From contig JABMRO010000220.1 of the NCBI GenBank assembly GCA_013202635.1, positions 1 through 10,123 on the forward strand: 10,123 nucleotides of DNA, read 5' to 3'. The notes under the pieces were generated by a model. The model saw nothing but the letters and a program-made list of their open reading frames with translations. It searched no databases and was not told the origin of the DNA. The translations under genes and the position numbers were made by a program. Shown piece by piece: positions 1 through 5,521 of this stretch; the stretch's first letter is position 1, and every line of letters begins with the position of its first letter. This stretch comes from Planctomycetota bacterium (GTDB lineage: Bacteria; Planctomycetota; Phycisphaerae; Sedimentisphaerales; Anaerobacaceae).

Positions 1-2
1 CC

Positions 3-182
3 GGTGGATTGTCCTTCCGGGTCTATATGCCGATTGCCCGGCTGGCGGTGCAGAGTTCGCTACTTCGGGCTGACGGAAATGGGTCATCTGCGATCGCCGA
101 CTTTCGAGGGCTTGATTTGAGGGGAGCTCGGGTCCTTGGCGGGGTGTCTTATGATCTACCCATACCGGATACTTGTTCGTAA
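3..182 (+). other. Open frame at left edge, possible 3' end of a gene
   Basis: One plus-strand frame is open from the window edge to a TAA at 180-182. Its last residues read ...DFRGLDLRGARVLGG, followed by VSYDLPIPDTCS and the stop. I do not recognise a family. The stretch is more GC-rich than the rest of the left part. It could be the C-terminal end of a gene entering from the left, but a minus-strand frame is also open across part of it, so the coding call is weak. Confidence 0.2.
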
Positions 183-550
183 AGTTGAGCGTACGTACAA
201 GGTCTCAGACCCCGTTCCTTTATCTTGCCGCGAAGGACGGGGTCGGGATAGACGCGGACCCGCTCTCCACGGAGATCCGCCACGGCTCCTTCTGCCGGCC
301 GACCGCAACCTCGTGCCTCGATATTCCCATGGTCAGACGTCAAGAAGACACGGAAGCCCAGACATAGCATTTTATGACAACCTGTGCTTGTCAAGCGTAA
401 TCGCCTCATTCTAAGTGATAACTCGAATTAGGGAGCGAAAACTGACGCTCAGGACAGACTTCCCGAAGCTCTCTTTGAGCTAAAGTTTGTAAACAGAACA
501 CTTTAGCTTCTTATGAGTTCTTGCTTGATAGTTAGCAGGGCCATAAAATC
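183..550. other. Non-coding stretch without a supportable gene
   Basis: Overlapping short frames on both strands cover 136-414, but none has a ribosome binding site or a recognisable domain. Base composition changes from GC-rich before about 360 to AT-rich after it, which may mark a boundary between DNA of different origin. Two small hairpins are visible: GAGCG/CGCTC at 433-450 and a longer one at 478-508. Otherwise I see nothing. Confidence 0.4.
478..508. repeat. 9-bp inverted repeat (AGCTAAAGT/ACTTTAGCT)
   Basis: AGCTAAAGT at 478-486 is perfectly complementary to ACTTTAGCT at 500-508 across a 13-base loop. No T-run follows on either strand, so it is not a typical intrinsic terminator. It lies about 70 bases upstream of the candidate promoter at 551 and could be an operator or an end of an earlier transcript. 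The role is unknown. Confidence 0.4.
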
Positions 551-579
551 TTGACGCTTTCTGCTCCTATCGATACAGT
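551..579 (+). promoter_or_regulatory. Candidate sigma70-type promoter
   Basis: TTGACG (551-556, five of six consensus bases) is followed after exactly 17 bases by TACAGT (574-579, four of six). It sits 58 bases upstream of the TTG start at 637 and has the right orientation and spacing to drive that gene. Seen by eye only. TTGAC-like boxes are also present in other intergenic parts of this window, so the -10 match is the weaker half. Confidence 0.4.
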
Positions 580-624
580 AGCTACGCCCGATAGCCGATT
601 GTATGATCAATGACCTGACTTGAA

Positions 625-634
625 GGAGCTAAGG
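625..634 (+). promoter_or_regulatory. Ribosome binding site supporting a TTG start
   Basis: GGAG at 625-628 lies 8 bases before the TTG at 637, and a second AAGG follows at 631-634. An in-frame TGA at 616-618 limits any upstream extension, and the next in-frame ATG is 79 codons downstream. Together these make the TTG the best start of the gene. Confidence 0.55.
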
Positions 635-636
635 CC

Positions 637-1368
637 TTGGTACGTAAGAATGGACAAAACCGATATATCATTTTCGTGTCAATACCACGTTCAAAACCCG
701 CCGAATCCTCTGGTTCTCCAGATGGCCTGGAATACTATTATGATCACATCGCTATTTTTGCTACTGAAAACAAAGAAAAAGCACACACAATAGCGGAGTT
801 GTTGACAAAAGATTACGAAGGTGGACCAGGTGAAGATTACCCGGAGGGCTTCATATTTAAATCCGAGGCCGAGATGAGTCTTCAGGAACGCGTCCGGGCA
901 AACGACCAACTCTCCAATCTCGAGGATTGGGCATTGCAAATGCACGAAGAAGCAGCTAGATATGCAGAAAAAGCCCATATGTTGGTCTTAAGCGATGTCG
1001 AAAGGAATGAGTCGTCCAGCAGGCCCGATAATTGGGAACAAGTATCTATAGACATTTTGGATGATGACACAGTGAGATACAAGATTGGTAAAGAGGAATG
1101 GAAACGAGCAAATTACGCGGAATTGGATTTTAAGGATAATCGTAAGGGCTTACCTAATAAACTCTGGGGGATATTTCGGGAAATGGCTAAACACAACGAT
1201 GGTGGATTTATTAATATGCCCACACCATTAAGCGTTTCAAAAGATATTGACCGAATCCGCAGGATTCTCCGGCAATTCTTTGGTGTACAAGAGTTGCCAA
1301 TCAAATATGACAGAAAAGTCCATGCTTATCATGTAAATTTTAACTTCACCTATAAAAAGAATTACTAA
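637..1368 (+). CDS. Hypothetical protein with winged-helix-like C-terminal half
   Basis: I do not recognise this 243-residue protein as a named family. It is soluble and charged, with no signal peptide or membrane segment. Residues 1-60 look like a small alpha/beta segment (RYIIFVSIP, then HIAIFATENKEKAHTIAELL). Residues 80-115 are predicted helical and rich in Glu, Gln and Ala. The C-terminal part, about 135-237, resembles a winged helix of the response-regulator type. It has an initial strand (VSIDILDDDTVRYKIG), a helix with GLPNKLWGIFREMA, a charged recognition-type helix (SKDIDRIRRILRQFF) and a terminal hairpin (PIKYDRKVHAYHVNF). DNA binding is therefore an inference from fold-like pattern alone. 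It starts with TTG behind GGAG, stands alone, and is separated from the sigma factor gene by about 540 bases. A regulator of the neighbouring element is one possibility and an unrelated host gene is another. Confidence 0.75.
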   Translation: MVRKNGQNRYIIFVSIPRSKPAESSGSPDGLEYYYDHIAIFATENKEKAHTIAELLTKDYEGGPGEDYPEGFIFKSEAEMSLQERVRANDQLSNLEDWALQMHEEAARYAEKAHMLVLSDVERNESSSRPDNWEQVSIDILDDDTVRYKIGKEEWKRANYAELDFKDNRKGLPNKLWGIFREMAKHNDGGFINMPTPLSVSKDIDRIRRILRQFFGVQELPIKYDRKVHAYHVNFNFTYKKNY

Positions 1369-1910
1369 AGACCTTTGGAGACGAAATATTAAGACGCCAA
1401 CGAAATTTCGTTTTGACACTCCTAAAAAAAGCACTCCTAACAAGAATTAATTTTCTCAATAAGTTTCATTCATAGATTTACCGCTTTCCTACGGCAAAAC
1501 AATAACTTACATCATTCAAGGTAAACCCAACAGCTAATATCCGTCGGTCTTTTTCACCTGAATTTCATATTTTCTGACGTAAACAATGAAATTTCGCCAT
1601 TAATTAGAGAGTGCAAGCTACGAAGTTTACGTAATGACCTCAACAAGCACCTATGACTGGCTTTCCATAATTGATTTTTACGCCGCTGTTAGCAGGTTAT
1701 TTGACAAATAAATAGGGCAGCAAAGGAGAAGGCAAGGGGATCCGGTAGGGTGAACCTATAAGGTAAAAAAAATATTAGTCATTCATAAACTCTTTATCGA
1801 AGAGATTGCTGTTTTTGTTAAAGCAATGTTCATGTCCGTTGAAATTCCCATAAATAGTCAATCAAATTGGGGAATCAGTTTTTTTAACATTTCAAAGAAA
1901 GGTAAAAAAT
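1369..1910. other. AT-rich intergenic region with short inverted repeats
   Basis: I find no gene here. Visible elements are a palindrome at 1399-1412, a direct repeat CACTCCTAA at 1417-1425 and 1432-1440, and a second GAAATTTCG at 1588-1596. There are also inverted repeats AATTTCAT/ATGAAATT (1561-1568 and 1586-1593) and ATTGCT/AGCAAT (1805-1810 and 1822-1827). TTGACA boxes occur at 1413-1418 and 1701-1706 but lack a good -10 at 16-18 bases. The ribosome binding site of the downstream sigma gene is AAAGG at 1898-1902, 8 bases before its ATG. Confidence 0.5.
1399..1412. terminator. Palindrome AACGAAATTTCGTT after the first gene, weak terminator or operator
   Basis: The 14-base sequence AACGAAATTTCGTT is a perfect palindrome starting 31 bases after the stop at 1368, and a short T-run ending at 1414 overlaps its end. 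As RNA it would form a stem of only four pairs or so, which is weak for a terminator. The core GAAATTTCG recurs at 1588-1596, which favours a protein-binding site as the alternative. Confidence 0.25.
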
Positions 1911-2960
1911 ATGAATATACAAAAAATATCTATATTTGAGTATTTCACTGAGGATGTCACTGTTGAGGATTTAGATTTAGACAATTTTATGGGGGACAAA
2001 TGGCCAGGCGAATGGAAGAAAATATTTAATGATTGTTTGAAAGAGTTTAATTTTGACAGCTATGTACAACAAATGAGTTACTTTTCCAAATGCAACGCGA
2101 AACAAAAGGAAACATTATTTGCAGAAATAGCGAAGGCGAGTCTCACTGCCGTTAAGTTAGCTATGAAACATAGACACATGTGCTCATTAGAGGATATGAT
2201 TCAGGAGGCCAAGACTGCAATATGTAAGGCTTTGAGTATATACAAACTTGAAGATGGTAAGTTTACTTCGTATAGTTTTAAGTTTATACAAGGAGCAATT
2301 TTTGGAGAGATATCCCTTAACCATGACATCTTTAGTTTCAATTCAACAAGTGGCAAAATTTGCAAAATAATAAGAAAAGTACGTCGTGCATTTTATATTG
2401 AAAAAGGCAAATACCCGACGGAAGAGGAGACAGTTGATAAGGTTTGGGAAATATACTTAAAGGAAATAGCAGAAAGAGACAAAATCGGAAAGGCGAGAGG
2501 TAAAAAGAAAAAGAATGGAGAGGAGGATGACGAAGCGCCAAAACCTCCATCTAAAAAGACAATTCGCCGATTATATCATCTTACTTTTAAGATTGACCAA
2601 TCTACACGAATAGACCAACGAAATGAGGAGTCTAGGGCATTACCAATAGAAGATCCTGACAATAGCATAGAAAAATTATTTGATGCAGAAGAGCGGGTGT
2701 TCAATAATAAAAAACTTCGGTGGATTTTGGGGATTTGGCCAGATGACAAAGATAAAATTGCACTCGAGCTGTATCAGGCCCGGAATTATACCTATGAAGA
2801 AATCGGCAAACATCTCGGCGTGACCAAGGAAGGAGCACGACTGATTTATAAAAGAGCACTAAAACGAATGAAAAGAGCTTGGGAAATGTCTAAAATCCCG
2901 TACAGACAGTGGATGCTGGCATTAGAGCGGCTAAATATAACAAGAGCTGCGGCTAAATAG
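1911..2960 (+). CDS. Divergent sigma-70-family RNA polymerase sigma factor
   Basis: This 349-residue protein would bind RNA polymerase core and direct it to specific promoters. Region 2 is visible at about 70-135: helices around SLEDMIQEAKTAICKAL, then the region 2.3/2.4-like stretch YKLEDGKFTSYSFKFIQGAI in place of the usual FSTYAYWWIRQAI. A region-3-like segment with KGKYPTEEETVDKVWE lies at about 145-186. A Lys/Glu/Pro-rich linker at 190-216 separates it from region 4 at 262-324. Its helix-turn-helix (YTYEEIGKHLGVTKEGARLIYKRAL) is close to the canonical form. There is no region 1.1, and the first 65 residues are not recognisable. The gene uses AT-rich codons and stands just upstream of a repeat-rich interval and a phage packaging operon. 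An element-encoded sigma factor for late genes is therefore a reasonable inference. A host alternative sigma factor cannot be excluded. Confidence 0.85.
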   Translation: MNIQKISIFEYFTEDVTVEDLDLDNFMGDKWPGEWKKIFNDCLKEFNFDSYVQQMSYFSKCNAKQKETLFAEIAKASLTAVKLAMKHRHMCSLEDMIQEAKTAICKALSIYKLEDGKFTSYSFKFIQGAIFGEISLNHDIFSFNSTSGKICKIIRKVRRAFYIEKGKYPTEEETVDKVWEIYLKEIAERDKIGKARGKKKKNGEEDDEAPKPPSKKTIRRLYHLTFKIDQSTRIDQRNEESRALPIEDPDNSIEKLFDAEERVFNNKKLRWILGIWPDDKDKIALELYQARNYTYEEIGKHLGVTKEGARLIYKRALKRMKRAWEMSKIPYRQWMLALERLNITRAAAK

Positions 2961-3031
2961 GGCAAGAACAGCAAAATATACCTTCAGAACGTCTAAATAT
3001 GGCAAGAATTGGTAAGCATGGCAAGAGCAGC
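2929..3031 (+). repeat. Array of 22-base degenerate repeats spanning the sigma gene stop codon
   Basis: A unit with core CTAAATATGGCAAGA occurs at 2929-2950, 2951-2972, 2991-3012 and, less well kept, 3011-3031. A partial CTAAATAATT follows at 3031-3040. The first two units are directly tandem and encode the last residues of the sigma factor (RLNITRAAAK, then stop). Units three and four are also adjacent, and an 18-base spacer separates the two pairs. A period of about two helical turns followed by very AT-rich DNA resembles plasmid or phage iterons. It could also be a slippage duplication of the gene's end, since unit four still reads MARAAK before a stop. Confidence 0.6.
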
Positions 3032-3040
3032 TAAATAATT

Positions 3041-3240
3041 ATTTGACACTAAGTGTTTATAAATACAACAGTTACAACATTTTGCAGTTATTTCCCTATT
3101 TTTTTTGACGTTCTACTTGCCAATAATGAAAAACGCAACAGTATATAGGTAGGTAGGGCTGTAATAAAATCAAAACAAACAAAAACAAAATCTAAACAAA
3201 CCCAAAACTAAAACCAAACGAGGCACGGAAAATGGCCACT
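3041..3240 (+). other. AT-rich intergenic DNA with a G-free A/C tract
   Basis: This stretch holds no gene. TTGACA (3043-3048) and TTGACG (3105-3110) are -35-like but have no convincing -10 at the right distance. From 3162 to 3219 the plus strand has no G at all and consists mainly of short A-runs separated by C. As RNA this would be an unstructured linker before the hairpin cluster, and as DNA it could be an easily melted, strand-biased tract. Confidence 0.45.
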
Positions 3241-3250
3241 TATTGCACAT

Positions 3251-3432
3251 TTTGGCTGGGCAAAGCCTGTTCCTGTAACAGAAGACAATGATACTATATC
3301 GTTAATAGTTCAATAATCAAAGAAGCGGGATGCCTAGTTTTTTAGCGGGATGCTAAAAGGCGACTGATTATTGAATGACAAATCGCCGGCGGGATGCCGG
3401 CAACCGATCTGATCGGGCGGGATGTTCTTTCA
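3251..3432 (+). ncRNA. Candidate structured RNA with repeated GGGAU-loop hairpins
   Basis: Hairpins follow one another: GGCT-GGGCAA-AGCC (3254-3267), CTGTT-CCTGT-AACAG (3267-3281), TTTTAGC-GGGAT-GCTAAAA (3341-3357 region) and GCCGGC-GGGAT-GCCGGC (3386-3401 region). A further one is GGGC-GGGAT-GTTC at about 3415-3427, which needs two G-U pairs. GCGGGATG occurs four times, at 3325, 3345, 3389 and 3417. The loop and its closing C-G pair are kept while the stems differ. An 11-base inverted repeat, TTCAATAATCA (3309-3319) with TGATTATTGAA (3365-3375), encloses the first two copies. The cluster ends about 110 bases before the methyltransferase start, so it may be a 5' leader or a separate small RNA. 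The core RGGAUG in a loop is close to the CsrA/RsmA binding consensus. Function and boundaries are inferred. Confidence 0.5.
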
Positions 3433-3539
3433 GGTTGGCATTTCACAAAGTATTAGCATCATAAAGTAATAGAAATAAAAAATCTCCGCGAAATGTACGC
3501 GCAGAAAATCGAAACTCTTTTTTTTGAAAGGTGTAACAA

Positions 3540-4835
3540 ATGAAAATTAAAAAAATCGCAATCGACAAAATCAACCCAGCTTCTTACAACCCAAGGCGCA
3601 ACCTCAGACCTGATGACAAAGAATACCGGCAGCTGGTCAAAAGTATGAGTGAATTCGGCTGTGTCGAGCCGTTGGTCTGGAACAAACGCACAGGCAATCT
3701 CGTCGGAGGCCACCAGCGCTTCAAGATAATCTTGGCGCAGGTGGCCAAAGAAGCTCAGGTCAGTGTCGTAGATCTATCTTTAGAGAAGGAAAAGGCTCTT
3801 AATATCGCACTTAACAAAATCAGTGGAGACTGGGACCAGGACAAATTAAATATGCTACTTGATGAGCTTTTGGAAATTCCTGACTTTGATGTTGAATTAA
3901 CCGGTTTTGAGCTTCCTGATATCGAAAACATGCTGGCTGATACATTGAAAGATTCTGACTCTGAGAAGAATTTCAACATTGACGAAGAATTAAATAGAAA
4001 AGGCCCTGCCATAACAAAATCTGGGGAAATTATAGAGCTCGGCATGCATGGAGAACACCGGTTACTATGCGGGGATGTAACCAAGCCTCAAGATGTGAAT
4101 AAACTTATGGGACAATTTAGAGCCCAGCTCTGCAATGTTGACCCGCCTTATTCAGTGAATTATGATAGACGGAATCGTCCTACCTCTAAACACCAAAAGA
4201 AAAAGATAAATACCAATGAAGCAAGGTCGATGAAAATAAAAAATGACGACTTAACTCCTAAAAGATACGCCAATTGGTTCAGGAAAGTACGTGATGCATT
4301 AGTTGAAGTATTAAATAAAGGTGCCGCGTTTTATATCTGGAACAGTCATAAAAACTTCGGATTAATGTATGATTTACTTACTGAGAATAATTTTAAAGTA
4401 GCAACAGTAATTACGTGGGCCAAGGAAACGTTTAGTCCGAACTTTGCTGATTATAATAACCAGACAGAATTTTGCCTCTACGGTTGGAAAGGTGGTGCAA
4501 AGCACAATTGGTACGGTCCTAAAAACGAAAGCACCCTTTGGAATATTCGACGTGATCGAACGGACCTCTACCGCCACCCGACACAGAAAGCTCTTGAGCT
4601 TGCTGAGAGGGCCATAAGAAATTCTTCAAAAAAGGGTGATATCGTCTTTGATCCATTTTTAGGTAGTGGCACAACTCTAATAGCGGCAGCAATGCTCGGT
4701 AGAAGGTGTTTTGGGATAGAGATAGAGCCCCGGTACTGTGATTGCATAGTTCGCCGCTATATTGCTCTTGCCGGCCACAAGGCCGTCTCGTCGGAGATTC
4801 TTCAGCGATTTTTGCCAACAGAGGTGCAACTATGA
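3540..4835 (+). CDS. ParB-domain / DNA methyltransferase fusion (beta-class amino-MTase)
   Basis: The protein (431 residues) would methylate adenine N6 or cytosine N4 in DNA using S-adenosylmethionine. The N-terminal ParB/Srx-like domain (about 1-135) contains the LVGGHQR motif at 54-60. The methyltransferase part begins near 160 (GEIIELGMHGEHRLLCGDV). It has catalytic motif IV DPPY at 201-204, HPTQK at 346-350, and the cofactor-binding motif I DPFLGSGTT at 371-379 followed by GRRCFGIEIEP. The order IV before I is that of beta-class enzymes. AAAGG at 3527-3531 lies 8 bases before the ATG. The stop overlaps the next ATG (ATGA at 4832-4835), so it is translationally coupled to the terminase genes. 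Such ParB-MTase fusions are typical of phages, where they protect DNA from restriction or mark it for packaging. Target sequence is not visible. No restriction endonuclease gene is nearby, so it is an orphan enzyme. Confidence 0.92.
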   Translation: MKIKKIAIDKINPASYNPRRNLRPDDKEYRQLVKSMSEFGCVEPLVWNKRTGNLVGGHQRFKIILAQVAKEAQVSVVDLSLEKEKALNIALNKISGDWDQDKLNMLLDELLEIPDFDVELTGFELPDIENMLADTLKDSDSEKNFNIDEELNRKGPAITKSGEIIELGMHGEHRLLCGDVTKPQDVNKLMGQFRAQLCNVDPPYSVNYDRRNRPTSKHQKKKINTNEARSMKIKNDDLTPKRYANWFRKVRDALVEVLNKGAAFYIWNSHKNFGLMYDLLTENNFKVATVITWAKETFSPNFADYNNQTEFCLYGWKGGAKHNWYGPKNESTLWNIRRDRTDLYRHPTQKALELAERAIRNSSKKGDIVFDPFLGSGTTLIAAAMLGRRCFGIEIEPRYCDCIVRRYIALAGHKAVSSEILQRFLPTEVQL

Positions 4836-5521
4836 GTAACGAAAAACAATCTTCACAATCTGGTGAAAAGAATGGCAGTAGTAAGGATCAGGCCTCTGAA
4901 GTGCAGACTCTGACTCTCTTGCAGGATATCAGAAATGGTTCGATTGACCCCAGATCTCTTCGTCCTGTCGTTCGCCGCACGCTGGTCTCCTTTCTAATGG
5001 ATGAAGGCCAATCAACGGCTGAAATTGGGCATCTGTTGAAGGCTTCGAATCGAATAATACAGCTGGATAAACAGGCATTGTGGGGGGAAAACACCCTCAC
5101 AAAGGACCCCGCACTTGTTGGGAAGATGGTAGGAAGACTGGTTACTGAAGCGAACTTGTGTACCGAGAGGATACGCAAGTCTGCGAGAGGCAAAGACACT
5201 CCCGCTTCAGTTAAAGTTGATGCTGAGCACCGCTGTTTTCAAATAGTTGAAAAAACCATTGAAAGACTGCAAAGCCTTGGGTATCTTCCAACTGCTGCCC
5301 AAAAAATCGAAGCAGATCTGACGCACCGCGCTGCCTCCTCACTTAGCTTGGAAGAAATCCAGCTCGAGGCCAAGCGAGTAAAAAAGATACAAGAGAGTCT
5401 GCCTGCCGATGTAATTAAGCAGGCCGATTCTCCCATCGAAGCAAATGAAACCGTAACCGAATTCGAAGATGATTCACATAAACAAGATAACAAAGGAGAA
5501 AACCATGACACAATTAAATGA
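4832..5521 (+). CDS. Probable terminase small subunit (DNA-recognition component)
   Basis: The frame could be extended upstream to 4742, but the ATG at 4832 overlaps the methyltransferase stop and has GAGG about 7 bases before it, giving 229 residues. Residues 1-25 are polar and probably disordered. A helix-turn-helix lies at about 51-80 (VSFLMDEGQSTAEIGHLLKA, then SNRIIQLDKQAL). A helical segment at 92-165 may be the oligomerisation core, and the tail is acidic. This layout, HTH then helical core then acidic tail, is that of small terminase subunits, which bind the packaging site and hand DNA to the large subunit. The position directly before the large subunit, with a 17-base overlap, supports the call. 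Sequence identity to a named family cannot be shown from here, and a general HTH regulator is the alternative. Confidence 0.7.
   Translation: MSNEKQSSQSGEKNGSSKDQASEVQTLTLLQDIRNGSIDPRSLRPVVRRTLVSFLMDEGQSTAEIGHLLKASNRIIQLDKQALWGENTLTKDPALVGKMVGRLVTEANLCTERIRKSARGKDTPASVKVDAEHRCFQIVEKTIERLQSLGYLPTAAQKIEADLTHRAASSLSLEEIQLEAKRVKKIQESLPADVIKQADSPIEANETVTEFEDDSHKQDNKGENHDTIK
5492..5498 (+). promoter_or_regulatory. Shine-Dalgarno AAAGGAG fixing the large terminase start
   Basis: AAAGGAG ends 6 bases before the ATG at 5505. An earlier in-frame ATG at 5469 has no such site and adds only 12 residues (MIHINKITKEKT) that are not needed for the fold. The site lies inside the end of the small subunit gene, so the two are coupled. 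Confidence 0.75.

Noticed and set aside
149..409. A minus-strand frame containing VRVYPDPVLRGK, like the start of peptide deformylase.
   Set aside because: Only about six residues match. The deformylase motifs GxGLAAxQ, EGCLS and HExDH are absent and the frame ends soon after, so chance is more likely.
2929..3031. The 22-base repeats as CRISPR repeats.
   Set aside because: Two units are directly tandem without spacers, part of the array is coding, and the units differ from each other.
3341..3357. TTTTAGC-GGGAT-GCTAAAA as an intrinsic terminator.
   Set aside because: The stem is AT-rich and no T-run follows it on the plus strand. The shared loop with the neighbouring hairpins explains it better.
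3325..3424. The four GCGGGATG copies as a CRISPR array.
   Set aside because: The repeats are eight or nine bases, their spacing is irregular (20, 44 and 28 bases), they sit in hairpin loops, and no cas gene is present.
4937..4951. GGTTCGATTGACCCC as the T-arm of a tRNA.
   Set aside because: It lies within the small terminase coding frame, and no acceptor or anticodon stem can be formed around it.
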